NCBI GenBank assembly: GCA_963920525.1
Contig: OY986435.1
Coordinates: 224,490,399 to 224,554,398 of the forward strand
Direction: 5' to 3'
Length of the DNA: 64,000 nt
DNA from: Dichetophora obliterata
Taxonomy: Eukaryota; Arthropoda; Insecta; Diptera; Sciomyzidae
Shown: positions 46,473 through 57,769 of the stretch, one piece after another
Numbering within the stretch: position 1 is the stretch's first letter
How the letters are laid out: each line of letters starts with the position of its first letter
Translations under genes and position numbers: made by a program
Notes under the pieces: generated by a model
What the model was told of the DNA's origin: nothing
Database searches by the model: none
The model's input: only the letters and a program-made list of their open reading frames with translations

Positions 46473-46774
46473 TAATGTACATCGTCTAAATCGGTTCAGT
46501 GGTTATTTTGTGATTGTCAAACATCCGTGCAGTGTTGCAACGATTTCAACAGTATAGATAAATATAAAAAAATAGATAAATAGACTTAAACAATCTCATG
46601 TCGGAAAAAGTTAACTGACAATGCTGCAAAATAAGACTTATACTTATAACTGAAATCTGGCAACTCCCTCAAAACATTTGCAATGAAAATTAATCAACAC
46701 TGTATGACAGCAAGAATCTCCCTCAAAACAAGTACACACCATGGCTGCAACATATATAAAAACTTCGTTCATTA

Positions 46775-46996
46775 TGCTTGGTTTTGACTATGTCATTTTT
46801 ATGACGACACAAAATTTTATCACCTGAACTATTACCTTAATAAAGCTCTAGAACATTTTCTGCATAGCTCCATTTAATAATTTATTTGATTTAATTTTTC
46901 AAGATTGCCAAATGTAGAAAAAATGTCAACATGTTGTCATTTTCAATTTGATTGACAACAACTGACCACTGAAAATGACATGGTGAAAACCAAGCA
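46775..46996. mobile_element. 222-bp MITE with TGCTTGGTTTT ends
   Basis: TGCTTGGTTTTGACTATGTCAT at the left faces an inverted TGCTTGGTTTTCACCATGTCAT at the right (about 27 bp). TTA flanks both sides (46772-46774, 46997-46999), a possible 3-bp duplication. Confidence 0.78.
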
Positions 46997-47567
46997 TTAA
47001 ATTGTAAAAATTATTGCAGAAATAATTTGTGGCGTCATTTTCTTTTGTTTGCTTCTTTTCAGTGTTTTCTCATTTTCGCTGTATTTTTGGTGTAGAGAGT
47101 ATAGTCGTTCAATTTATTTATCTTCTCTCCAATTTTTTTGAGTCATTTTTTGTTTTTTCCTATCTTGTGCATGCCTACTCACATTGTCGCTTAGTGTGTT
47201 AGGTAGATGTCATCAGTATTTTAGCGGCCATGTCCAAACAAATGTAATTGAGAATGGTAAACAGATTTCGGAGGCCCCGCAGCTACATTATATATAAGAA
47301 ATAATTGGTTACTTCATGTGTCCATTTGCCACTGTGTTGTTAAATGTAAGCATCAAATAAAATACGTGAATTTTGTAATAGTTAAAGAATAGACTTTTTC
47401 GAAAAACTTTGTAAGTTATGACACTGGAAATTGTCATACAAATTTAATAAACTATGAAATTGTAATCAAGAATTAATGTAACGAATTATCAAAAAATAAT
47501 CGGTTCAGCGGTTACCGAGCTCGTCTGGCTTAAAATTTCGTGAGTTTGCTTTTATATATTATATAGA

Positions 47568-48135
47568 TAAAAGTACAGATATAGATATATCCCGATTATA
47601 TGTTATCTTAGGAATCTATTTTCGTTTTATATAAAAAGCGACATTTTCATTTCGTTTAATTTAACACGAATAAAAAGTTTTTTAAAGGAATATAATTTTC
47701 TAAGATCATAGGGGTATTCACACTGACTTGGGTAGTTGGGTATGGGTACATTGAGTACTTTTGGTTATTGCGAGCACCCTAAATTGCAACTGAGTATTTT
47801 GTAGAATAGTTTTGGGCAGTGCTGCACGTTTCGAGCTTTGTTTTCCATTGCTCAGTTGAGTGAGGAGGCCTTAAAATGTTCCAACAAGGACTTCTAAGCT
47901 TCCTTGAAATGCCGCGTTGAAAACACAAAAGACGTTTTACTGTTTACTCACTCACGCTTGTTGCCAGCAGTCACAAGTTGGAGATCTTTCTTTGCTGAAA
48001 CAATAAAGTTAGTGGAACCTGAAGAAAATAATACAAGTTTAACGTGCCTTGGATTGGACATAGATTCCGACTGTGTGGAATAAGTGCTGTATATTATAGT
48101 TTTTATATCATTTTTCCCATAAATATATATATTTA
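47568..48135. other. spacer, no gene seen
   Basis: No ORF above noise and no terminal repeat recognised. Confidence 0.45.
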
Positions 48136-48139
48136 TTAA

Positions 48140-48917
48140 GGCGCCTCAAGCTCCATAGAAAACCAACCCCAAATATTTCGACTCTAGCAATAGCCATCCT
48201 TCTGCAATGGTTTGAAGAAATAACCTCTAAAAATCGAGTTTTTTCTAAAATTATTGGCTGGTTTAACAGTTGTAAAAAATATGCTGTCAGAAATTAGAAG
48301 CCACTAAAAGCCTTTCCAAAACAATTTTAAATGTTTGCTCTCGGATTAAAGATAGTGCTGTTTTTGACGCAAATTTTTTTATTTTTTTTTATTTTACTTC
48401 CATAAAAAAACTCTCAAAATTCAAATAACTTTTATCTATTTTTTTTTTATTTCTTACAATATTTTTTCAGTAGGCTAATTTTATAATTACTTTTTTAGTT
48501 TTAAGATGTATCGATTTAAGAAATTCTGACTAGAAATCAATACAAGCACTCAAAACCTTTCCAACGGTATCTTGAAAACAAAAAGTTATTTAAGTTTTAG
48601 TAAAAATCATATAAAAAGAAGTAAAAACAAAAATCATGAAAATCCGCATTAGCTATCTTTGGTCCTAGGGAAAAAATTTTATTTTTTTATGCCGATTTTA
48701 AAAACTTTTTTATTACTGCTACTTCTGATCGTTTTTTTATGTTATGTAACCACACCAGTCAAAATTTTTACAAAAAACGCGATTTTAAGAGGTTATTCAA
48801 ACCATTCCAGCTCACGGATGGCTATCGCTAGAGTCGAAGTATTTGGGGTATCATCATAACATTAACCACGGATTATCTTGAGCAACTGTGTCGAACACCT
48901 TTTTTTCGTGAGGCGCC
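48140..48917. mobile_element. TTAA-flanked MITE with GGCGCCTCA ends
   Basis: GGCGCCTCA starts at 48140 and its inverse ends at 48917, flanked by TTAA at 48136-48139 and 48918-48921. Inner arms keep similarity (CCCCAAATAYTTCGACTCTA, then CAATGGTTTGAA / GAATGGTTTGAA, then ATAACCTCT) for about 110 bp. A partial copy lies at 58430-58610. The 66-codon ORF at 48659 inside is not recognisable. Confidence 0.87.
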
Positions 48918-49054
48918 TTAATATGCATACATATATAATATTATTTATTACATAACTTGAATTTCGTGACTATTATTTACTACATTAGTTGGGTTGCTTA
49001 AAATAACTATAAAACTTACTATACTTTATATTGAAATGTAAAATTATTTTTTTT

Positions 49055-49215
49055 TACATTAATTAAATTGCGAGCTTAAGATCAAGTAAGTTTTTAAGAA
49101 GGCAACAACAACAACAAAACTATGTATTGCTACAACTTCTTAAAAACTTACTTGATCTAAAGCTCGCAATTTAATTCATGTTATAATTTTAATAGATCAT
49201 AAAACTAATTAACTA
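49055..49215. repeat. foldback element, 41-bp arms with (CAA)n loop
   Basis: Left arm 49061-49101 and right arm 49136-49176 are inverted copies with one mismatch (AATTAAATTGCGAGCTTWAG, then ATCAAGTAAGTTTTTAAGAAG). The loop contains CAACAACAACAAC. The loop type and AAAGCTC word recall the larger foldback at 40118. Confidence 0.9.
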
Positions 49216-49480
49216 TTAATGGCGGAGCACTGCCAAATAAGTTTAACTAATGTCAAATTAATTAAATAATCTAAAAATTGATCGATTTCGGTCAAAGTCA
49301 TGTGTATTTGAACATTTGGTTGTGAAAATAGCCACCTTTCAGTTAGAACACTAGCTTCTGGCGAAGCAAAAAACTCATTTCATTTCAATGGTGCTGTCGA
49401 AACTGTCGAACACCAATGAATATTGAAATAAATAAAGAAGAAACTAGAACAGATGGCAACCTTGGTAGAGTTGATTGCGG

Positions 49481-49580
49481 TGATCTATAAATAGCCTACT
49501 GCTTTGATATGTCGTATAATTTAATTAGTAGCCATACAATTCAAAAGAATGAATTCCAAAATCTGCGAAGTCATATACTA
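49481..49580 (+). promoter_or_regulatory. possible core promoter (TATA box)
   Basis: CTATAAATAG at 49483-49492 is a strong TATA match. About 68 bases later comes an ATG with only ten codons (MNSKICEVIY) before a stop. Without an identifiable gene this may be chance or the start of a spliced transcript. Confidence 0.2.
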
Positions 49581-49699
49581 ATTTAAACAGTGAGTTGATC
49601 ACAGCTTAATCACTCAAAGACTACTGAAGAGGAATATGTAGCGATTTCCAAAACAGACTGTCTAGTTAGCTAAGTGATTGACTCTATACAGAGTTGTTG

Positions 49700-49800
49700 T
49701 GGTTGTTGTTGCTTTCTTAAAAACTTACTTGATCTAAAGCTCGCAATTTAATTCATGTAAAAATTTTAATAGATCATAAAACTAATTAACTAATAACTAA
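49700..49800. repeat. half copy of the 49055 foldback
   Basis: TTTCTTAAAAACTTACTTGA to CATAAAACTAATTAACTA repeats 49137-49210 in the same orientation, preceded by GTTGTTGTTGC (the loop). Lies 570 bp from the complete foldback, so the two may be ends of one larger unit. Confidence 0.85.
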
Positions 49801-50427
49801 CTAAGCTAATTTTGTAATCATTAGGAAACAATTGAAATTTAAAATATTTTTATCTATATTGTTACCTTAACAAACATATTTTTCATTAATAAATCTTATC
49901 AAAATCAAAAATATTTAAATAAATTAATACTGACTTGTGGCCACAATTCGCCCCACTACAGGGACCGAAAGATAGAGCCAAATTTAATAATTCTAGAAAA
50001 TGCTGTATTATGGTTGAAAACAATTACTTTATTCGGCTCCACCTAGCGAGAAGGAAATGCATTTAAAATTATTTAACTTAAATTTGCTCTGCACATAACC
50101 ACAATGAATATACAACATCAAAATCTGGAACCACAATATATTTTATTTTTACCGTGATAAATGCCAAGTATATGCGAACTCGTGCACAATTCTTTCCGCT
50201 CGTTAACAATTTCTTAAAACATTAATCAACTTTATTTACTTTGGTCACAAGATATAAATAAAAAAAATCATTAAAAATGCTCTCATGAAAATGTGCAATG
50301 CTTCGCATGAGCTGAATTCAACTGTTCACTTGTCAGCAATGCAAGAAGCTGTTTTATGGGAACAACTATTATGAACGCTTTAATGCTTAAAACAGCATGC
50401 TAAAATGCTTAAGCAAGCATGCTTAAA
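49801..50427. other. spacer, no gene seen
   Basis: AT-rich; repeated GCTTAA/GCATGC words near 50380-50420, no gene. Confidence 0.45.
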
Positions 50428-50429
50428 TA

Positions 50430-51734
50430 CAGAGTTCGCCATCTAACGTTTTTTTTTCAACTAGTGCTTATTTCGTGAATGGTAACACTTAGCTCACGTC
50501 TGATTCGACAGAAAATTAGTTTTATCCTTCCGCTGAACGAATATGGTTGTGTATACGCTTGAACAACGCTGGGACAATTGCGACATTACTTAGAAAATCA
50601 TGGTAATGTTGCAGAATGTGTGCGAAAATTGCGTACGGATTTTGGAAGAAGAGAAGCACCGTCAGCTCCGTATGTTCGTTATCTTGTGAAAAAAGTGAAA
50701 GAAACTGGCATCCTCGTCGATAAACCAAAGCGTGAAAAGCCAAAAGCAGTGCGTGCACCCGAGAATATTGCTGCTGTGGCAGAAAGTGTGCGTGAAGCGC
50801 CATCAACATCAATTTACCGTCGTTCTCAACAATTGAACATTTCGGACACATCATGGAGACGAATTTTGCATAAAGACCTTGGTATGACGCCATACAAAGT
50901 CCAATTAGTTCAGGAGTTGAAGCCAACTGACCATCCAATGCGTTTTCGCTTCGCTAAGTGGGCCTGCGATCGACTTACAGAAGATGCCGATTTTGCCAAA
51001 AAAGCTAATTTTTCAGATGAAGCTCATTTTGATCTTGGCGGGTATGTAAACAAGCAAAATTGTCGCATTTGGGGCACAAAAAACCCGCACGCATACATTG
51101 AAAAGCCGCTGCACCCAAAACGAGTCACTGTTTGGTGCGGATTTTGGTCCGGAGGCATAATTGGGCCATTTTTCTTCGAAAATGACCAAGGAGTGGCCGT
51201 TACAGTCAATGGCAATCGTTATCGGGACATGTTGAACGAATTTTTGTTCACAAAAATTTAAGAGAAGGATATTGGCAACATTTGGTTTCAACAGGACGGC
51301 GCTACGTGCCACACAGCCGAAGCTACACTCGATGTTTTTCGCCCTGTTTTTGAAGATTGCGTTATCAGCCGCAGAGCTGATGTCGTTTGGCCACCTCTGA
51401 GCTGCGCTTTGACACCGTTGGACTATTATTTGTGGGGTGCCCTCAAAGATAAGTGTTACGCCGACAAGCCAGAGGCAATTGGCGCTTTAAAGGACAATAT
51501 TCGTGAAGCCATTGGTGAAATACAGCTGCACACAATCGATAATGTGCTTAAAAATTGGACCGATCGTGTAGGCTTCTGCATGGCCAGCCGAGGCAGCCAT
51601 TTGAATGAAATTATTTTCCATTATTAACCGGAAGGATTGTACTTTCAAATAAAAAAAAAAAATTTGAGAAAATATCTATTAGTTTTTTTTATAGAATTTT
51701 CAAAAAAAAAAAAAAAAGTTATGTGGCAGACCTG
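50430..51734 (+). mobile_element. near-complete mariner-type transposon (family A)
   Basis: Left end CAGAGTTCGCCATCTAACG (50430) and inverted right end CAGGTCTGCCACATAACT (to 51734) are followed by T-runs and flanked by TA (50428-50429, 51735-51736). The 1305-bp length is that of a complete mariner. One transposase frame fills it. Confidence 0.9.
50543..51627 (+). pseudogene. mariner-type transposase, two frame lesions and a lost catalytic Asp
   Basis: Start MVVYTLEQRW at 50543; a frameshift near 50570 leads into LRHYLENHGNVAECVRKLR (N-terminal HTH). Then YRRSQQLNISDTSWRRIL (second HTH), NFSDEAHFDLGGYVNKQN (first Asp), VTVWCGFWSGGIIGP, a stop at 51259-51261, IWFQQDGATCHTAEA (second Asp), WPPLSCALTPLDYYLWG and the C-terminus MASRGSHLNEIIFHY, stop 51625-51627. 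The related copy at 5350 reads CDLTP; here it is CALTP (GCT), so the third catalytic Asp is Ala. Confidence 0.9.
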
Positions 51735-51834
51735 TACTTACGACAATTCAGTAGAAAAAGATAAAGATTTATAAGATTTATAAGATAAAGAAGTTTAATG
51801 TATTTCGAGTATAAATATAAGGACCGAATTTTTT

Positions 51835-52600
51835 TTTTTCAATGAAAATAGCTTTATTGTTTTTCAAAAGATTTTCCTTATGGTTAATAATTTTTTACAT
51901 GCGTTCGAACCATTTGTCATAACACTTACTTCACTTCATTTGGGACATTTCCGAAATTTTTGTTTAGTTTTTTAACGCATGAGTGGATTTTTCTGGCGTC
52001 GAAAATAGTTGTTCATGCAAATCAAGACTGTACGAAGGACGATACATTAATTGTTTGTTTTAAGTGCTCAAAAACGCCTTTGTTTGAGCTGATGCGTGGG
52101 AGCTTAATTTATTTATGTTATTTCACGGAACCTTTTGGGCTAACAAAAGGTTGTGTAAAATTCCAAATTGTCTGTTTTACGTGTCTCAAGTGGAACCGTA
52201 GCCACATGACTAGTATTTTGGAAGAAACATGCGACCATTAGCTTCGCAGTGATTTGAGCTCGAGTAACTTTTGTTGGATTTGGTTAATTTTGAAAGACAT
52301 ATACAGTCGACAGCTGTTTATTTTCAGGCTCATACGCATAGATCCATGATTCGTCATGAGTCAAAATCTTACAAAAGTCATTTGAAGAACCGCGATTGTA
52401 TTTCTTTAGGGTTCGTTTCCACCCATCGACAAGAGCCTCTTTTTGAGCGATTGTCAAATTATGTGGAATTCAACTTGAACAAATCTTTTTCAAAACTAAG
52501 TGTTCATGTAAAATTATATGTTGTTCCTGGTGAATGTAATGACCAGGGATGAATCAGTCTCATGTATGTCACATAACGATCAAGCATAATCAGTTCGTAC
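51835..52600 (-). pseudogene. mariner transposase relic of another family, internally deleted
   Basis: Minus strand reads KEALVDGWKRTLKKYNRGSS, FCKILTHDESWIYAYEPENK (catalytic Asp in DES), QLSTVYVFQ, NPTKVTRAQITAKLMVACFF, HVATVPLETRKTDN, then jumps to a C-terminal piece (SNGFERM) near 51900. The region with the other two catalytic Asp residues is missing. Plus-strand ORFs at 51960 and 52271 are shadows of it. Terminal repeats were not found. Confidence 0.8.
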
Positions 52601-54879
52601 ACAGCATAAATTTTTAGGGCTGTGATGGCGCAAGAAATTTTTACTTGGAGTTATGTTACGACAGGTGAATTGACAGGTTTGTTTGATGGGATATGATTTA
52701 TATTGACAAGTTCAGTTCTAGTACCTATTGCTATATCAATCAGAGCTTTGGCTCAGAGCTTTTTGTTGCTAGATTAGCATTAACTCGTGCGCGTTAAACT
52801 TTCTTTTCTGTGCCGACACCTGAAGCAGCAACAGCTATCGTAAAACAAGTCTTGTGGAAAAGAAAAAAAAAAACAATAGCTAAAAGCCTTTAGGTAATTT
52901 TCGATTTTAATCAAAATTAAGAAGTACGAAAATAAAATATCCATATTTTTAGAAGAATGATAACATATAATCTGAGAAGCAGTGAAAATTCGAACCTTTA
53001 TAGGCATTAGATGGGAAAAAGATACACATAATATATGTTAAAAGTCGTGTTGAAACTTCCAACGCAAATATATTTGCAGAAAGATTTGCATCGGAGTGCA
53101 CTGGTAAACGACCGTAGCAACGTGGTCGACTCAGCGCACTTACACACCACCGCAGGTACACAGGTAGTGTCTACCTCAGCGCATTTACGTGCAACCGTAG
53201 TCGATAATCATTGGAACTTCACTGGATACAAACAATCAAGACACTTCTAGCAACATTTAACATTTTTTTGTTAACTTAACTAATTTAACTACATTAATCT
53301 ACCTTAAACTGTTTAAACTTGAATGAAACAACTTTAATCTACATATTAGCTAATTAAAATATTAATAATTTTGAACTTAAATTTTAACTACTTAAAATAT
53401 GATGAATTTTAAAACTAAATTTAATTAGTAACTAATCTAATAAGAATAATTAATCAATAATTAATTTCATGAATATCTCTCATTCTGCTTCTCTCTTTCA
53501 TATCTCGGTGTTTTTATATTGAAACAGTCATATTTTATTCATTTATTAAACATACATTATATCCACACATACATATCTGAGCAACATTTTCTTAACAAAG
53601 TTCGACCAACGTGTTTGCGCAAACATTGAGGGAACCTCATCAATAAAAGTTTAAGTGCTCTGATTTTATATTAACTATTTCCTATAAAGTAAATATTCAT
53701 TTAACTACCTTTCTTAAAACTAAAAATTAATTTTATTAATATTAAAACCAAAAAGTTGTTATGTAGTACATATATAATAGAGCGAATTTTTTTGGAACGA
53801 AATTTTGATATATGTAATCATTGATTTTTTACGTTAAATTCTGGAAAAAAACTCTTCAGTAGCATATGGGTGCGATATATTTATTTCCCCCAAAATTACG
53901 TTTAATGAATCTGATTCGACGTGGAAGTGAACTGTGGTAGATGGGTAATATTTTAATTAACAAATAGTATGAAAAACGGGCAAGAATAATGTTAAAACAT
54001 AGCCTTAAATACCTTTGTACAGTTTTGAAAAGTAAAATGAAAACAATTATCTTATATAGGTACAAATGAGTTGAGCGTTTTTGGACAGCACATGCAAATC
54101 ATTGTGCGCAACTCATGGCTTATACCTAATGGCCCATGAGCTCATTTATATCAGTTCATTTATGCATTTATTTTAAATCGCTCGTGGGAAAAAAACTGGG
54201 AAGCCAAAAAGCCAAGTTTTGACCAACAATATACATAAATACTATATAAGTTTAATGTTAACATTTTACTACAAAAGTACTGGGCTGATTTTTATGGAAA
54301 AAATTTTTAAATATCATATTTTATTTAAGGGTATTTTTTTGAAATTTTAATAACAAGTATACTTAATTAAAGTGTTAAGTTATTTAAAAAATCATCTTAG
54401 CTCTCACGCATAGCTTATTCGTTGTCTTTTAATGCGTTTGTGTTGCGAGAGTTTCAATTAACTCCATGTTGCTCTCTATTCTTCTTTTTCTCTGTTCTCT
54501 CGTTTCGTCTATATTCAGGAAAAATATTATATATTCAGGAAAAATCAATATCAAATGGCTATTTCTTATTTACATACTCGAGTGTTTTTGTGGATAATTT
54601 ATTCTGCATGTTTATGAGTGAAAGTGTTAATATATGGCGTTTTTATTGTTCTTGCAGCCTGTATGGATGTCATTTATACAAAAAATATTAATAGTTTGTA
54701 TGAAGTAAAAACGTAAGATTTTGACAAATATGAGCATTTTGAGCTCAAAGCTTTTTACGCCTCGTTTTGTGATATTCTTGGAGTGAAATCTCAAAAACGA
54801 CCTTTTTTTCCATATAGCTTTTTTGAAAGAACTGTTGTTGTTTTTTTGCTTGCGTCAATTACAAGATAATATTAAATTA
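52601..54879. other. no supported gene; GC-richer patch at 53080-53220
   Basis: The patch has CTCAGCGCACTTACACACCACCG (53130) and a weaker repeat CTCAGCGCATTTACGTGCAACCG (53176). ATATTCAGGAAAAAT is tandemly doubled at about 54513-54546. The rest is AT-rich. Confidence 0.4.
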
Positions 54880-54884
54880 AAAAT

Positions 54885-54960
54885 ATTTCTATGACAGCAA
54901 TGAGAATCGAACCTGTATCCTTTCGACTGATAGTTCAACTCGCTATCATCTAATCCAAAC
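54885..54960 (-). other. tRNA-like sequence (probably tRNA-derived repeat)
   Basis: On the minus strand a B-box GGTTCGATTCTC follows an A-box-like GGATTAGATGATAGCG by about 45 bp. Arms pair poorly, so this is more likely a SINE head or tRNA pseudogene than a working tRNA. Confidence 0.4.
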
Positions 54961-55404
54961 ACCTTCGTTATGTTAGGTGGTTCATTTAATTTAAGTATTA
55001 ACTGAAGCTATGTTGCAGTATATGACAAAAATATATTAAAAGGATTGTGCATTAGCTAACCTACATATTCTATAGTGAATGCGTGAAGCTATGATGCCAG
55101 CACATCTTCATAATCGATAAAAACTATTGCGCATTCGCTATCCAAACTACAAAAATAGCAAGATTTCATTGAACTGGATGCAAATTATCACTAAATGCCA
55201 ATTGCTTTAGGTGGATATTTTAATTGCTATAAAAAGCTTAGTATGCCGTAGGATATAGTTGAAAATTTTTAAGGCATTTAATTCTACACGCGAAGTTTTG
55301 GTGTAGACTCAACACTAACACATACTTACCATAACGTGTTTGTTGAATGTGTTAGTTGAACATTATTAATGAGTGTAAATTTCCACGTCAATTAAATGTA
55401 CCGA

Positions 55405-55414
55405 CATATAAAAG
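55405..55414 (+). promoter_or_regulatory. TATA box upstream of the small ORF at 55547
   Basis: CATATAAAAG stands 130 bp upstream of the ATG. A start of transcription near 55438 would be expected; no clean initiator was seen there, although TTCAGTTC lies at 55481. Confidence 0.3.
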
Positions 55415-55546
55415 ACAGCCAAATTTTAACATTTTAACTCTCCAATCAAGGTTGTGAACTTGGCTGCATTGAATAAATTTTTCAGTTCAACAGCATACTA
55501 ACCAACGAAAAAAAAATTTCTCTACCTTTTCGCTGTCAAAAACGCA

Positions 55547-55759
55547 ATGCATTTCTTACGGAAGATTTCTTTTCACTTCTACAGCATACTACTTTACATA
55601 CTTTTGCATAAACAATTCCTTTTTGATAAATTTAATTTACTAATAATAAGCAACTCAAAAATTTGTACAACACGAGGGTGTTGTGATGCATTATTTGCTA
55701 AATATATTGACGACATAACATACGTTTGCTATTTAAGTTCTCATAAACCCATAATTTGA
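55547..55759 (+). CDS. possible small secreted peptide, 70 aa, unrecognised
   Basis: The ORF starts MHFLRKISFHFYSILLYILL: two positive residues followed by a hydrophobic stretch, resembling a signal peptide. It has three Cys in CTTRGCC and one near the end. A TATA box lies upstream and an AATAAA (55763) immediately after the stop. Short TATA-driven single-exon genes are common among fly secreted peptides such as seminal proteins. No homologue is recognised, the composition is AT-driven, and chance remains the main alternative. Confidence 0.25.
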   Translation: MHFLRKISFHFYSILLYILLHKQFLFDKFNLLIISNSKICTTRGCCDALFAKYIDDITYVCYLSSHKPII

Positions 55760-55829
55760 TCAATAAAATTCCATAAAAAGAATTGAACACATTTACAAAA
55801 ATATTTTAAAATGAATGTATCATTTATTA

Positions 55830-56479
55830 AAATAAAATAAATAATAAAGAAATGTAGTAAACTTTCTAGTGAAGTTATTTTTTAAATTAATTTTATGTTA
55901 TTTTAAATTTTTGAATTTAGAAATTTGTTATTATTTTATTATAAAAAAACTTTTAACCCATTAAGAGCCAGATGAAAAGTAAAAGTGAAAAGTCCAAAAA
56001 ATGTTTATTTTACAATATAAAACAAACTAAAATAGCAAAAAAATTTTTTTTTAAGAAAACATATTTTAAAATAAAATATGAGAAACAATTGGAATTGACC
56101 CGCTTAACAATTAACAAAAAAAAAAAAATTCACTAATGCTTAACAACAAAGAAAACTTTAAAAGTTAAAAACATTTTGCTGTACTCAAATGAGTACAGTG
56201 GCGCTTAATGGGTTAAGTTATCAAATCTATGAAACTGTGAAAAAGTTTCGCTTATCTCGTGTGTCCAACGACGCATCTGTTCTATTTGTGACTTCTCGAT
56301 TTTTGTTTTCTCCACGGGAAGCTTAAAATAAATGATTGAAACGAATTCAGAAGATAGTTATGCATAAAACTTGAACTGCACGCAGTGATTTGAAAAAATG
56401 TCAAAAAACGATATACTTTATTGCAAGTCATTCTTTCGAAGTTAAAATCTACCCTCAAAAATATTTGTGTATAAATATT
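55830..56479. other. AT-rich spacer, no gene seen
   Basis: Contains poly-A/T tracts and short AT-biased ORFs on both strands. Confidence 0.45.
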
Positions 56480-57090
56480 ACTAATAACTGCGTCCATTCT
56501 ACGAATTTTATTCGTAGTTTTCAGCCACAAATAGGATTCATAGAATCGACGTATATTTTATTCGTATTCTAAAAAAAATTCTGTCAGAGCTGGGGTTTGA
56601 ACCTCGGCTCTTTAGTTTACGAGCCACGCACTCTACCAGTAGGCTATAGTCACTTTACAATCATACAGTTCCTTATGTTCTATAGATGTTTGACAAACAA
56701 GGCTGAACGATTTCGGTTTTCAATTTTTTTACACTCTACTAATAATTCGTAAATTCTACCAATAGTTCGTACGGTCAGCCTACGAATGAATTGTTTCTAC
56801 TAATATTATTTTTTATTCGTAAATAGTACAACAGCATTAGTAAATACTACGAATGTAATGAAAGAAATTACGAAGTTATTCGTACGAAAAATTTACGAAT
56901 ATTATTATTTGTATGTACACTGCACATATGTACAATGCACCAATACGAATTGATTTATTTTTGTTTACGAATATCATTAGTATATAAAAAAATAATATTC
57001 GTAGATACTACATTAGGTATTAGAAAAATTTTATGAATGAGTTCGTAAAGATATCACAATAAAAATACTTTGTATATTGTACGAATATTT
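56480..57090. repeat. block dense in ACGAAT/ATTCGT words
   Basis: ACGAAT or ATTCGT occurs more than a dozen times, e.g. CTACGAATTTTATTCGTAG (56499), ATTCGTACGAAAAATTTACG (56878) and TTCGTAGATAC (56998). A tRNA-like segment is embedded at 56583-56655. Boundaries and terminal repeats are unclear. Confidence 0.6.
56583..56655 (-). other. tRNA-like sequence
   Basis: Minus strand: A-box-like TAGCCTACTGGTAGAGTGC and B-box GGTTCAAACCC around GTGGCTCGTAAACTAAAGAGCC. A close relative lies at 61979-62055. The T-stem is poorly paired, so a tRNA-derived element is favoured. Confidence 0.5.
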
Positions 57091-57229
57091 GTAGTGCCTG
57101 TGTTTTGTTTTTGTCTTTTTTGCATTGTAAAAATAAGCATTCTGTTAATATAAGCTAGTTAATATGTTGATATTGATGTTAGACTTAAGTTGTTAAATAA
57201 ATCTATCGTATCGCAATACACTGCATTAA

Positions 57230-57525
57230 GTAAATTACAGTAGTTTTCACTTATATTAAATAAAAGTAATCCTTGCAATCGATTAATGTAATAATTTAAA
57301 AACGGGATTACACTTAAAGTAATCTTTCATCCAATGAGCTAAGATTCCGATTTCAGTAATCGTAGTTTCAACTTTTTCAAAATTACGATTGCTGCAATCG
57401 TAACCTAAAATCGTTCGATGGAGGATTTGCCGCAATCCTAATTTCAAAAGTTTTAAAGTTGGGATTAAAATAATCCTAATCCTTGCCGAAATTAGTTACA
57501 CATGTAATCCTTTTCGCCCAGCTCT
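57230..57525. repeat. block with clustered TAATCC/GGATTA motifs
   Basis: At least six TAATCC or GGATTA sites within about 250 bp (e.g. near 57270, 57305, 57466, 57475, 57481 and 57505), plus related TAATCT/TAATCG/CAATCG words. Likely a MITE-like repeat; it coincides with the consensus of Bicoid/Otd-type homeodomains. Confidence 0.45.
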
Positions 57526-57769
57526 GATCATAAGCTACCGAAAAAAAAAAAAAATTAGTTTTTTGGTAGGGCTTCATGAGAACCTGCCCTTGAGGCAATT
57601 GATTTGAATTAATGTCACTCATACGTCACAGTGCACTTCCATATCAAATAAAATTTTTTAAACGAAATTTTGGGGACAATAAATTCAACGTACCAATATG
57701 CTCTTGTGAAGTTTAATTCTTAGAATTTTACGTAGAATACGAAACTCGATGATTCCAGGACGAAAAAGA

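Larger units (their letters stand above)
42472..47567 (-). mobile_element. Helitron relic, about 5.1 kb, with nested insertions
   Basis: On the minus strand it begins A|TCTATATAATATATAAAAGC (47567) and ends GGTATTTGCTAG|T (42472), giving the TC and CTAG ends and A/T target of Helitrons. No Rep/helicase frame is visible. Nested inside are a MITE (43440-43791), a 2.5-kb long-TIR element (43929-46472) and a 222-bp MITE (46775-46996). A diverged direct repeat of about 60 bp lies at 42855-42925 and 43000-43060. Confidence 0.75.

Noticed and set aside
48659..48859. 66-codon ORF with a membrane-like segment
   Set aside because: Lies within the TTAA/GGCGCC MITE; the hydrophobic run comes from T-rich repeat sequence.
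50522..50938. 138-codon minus-strand ORF
   Set aside because: Antisense shadow of the mariner-type transposase N-terminus; no protein family resemblance.
51960..52552. Plus-strand ORFs of 93 codons each
   Set aside because: Antisense to a recognisable mariner relic (DESWIYAYEPENK on the minus strand).
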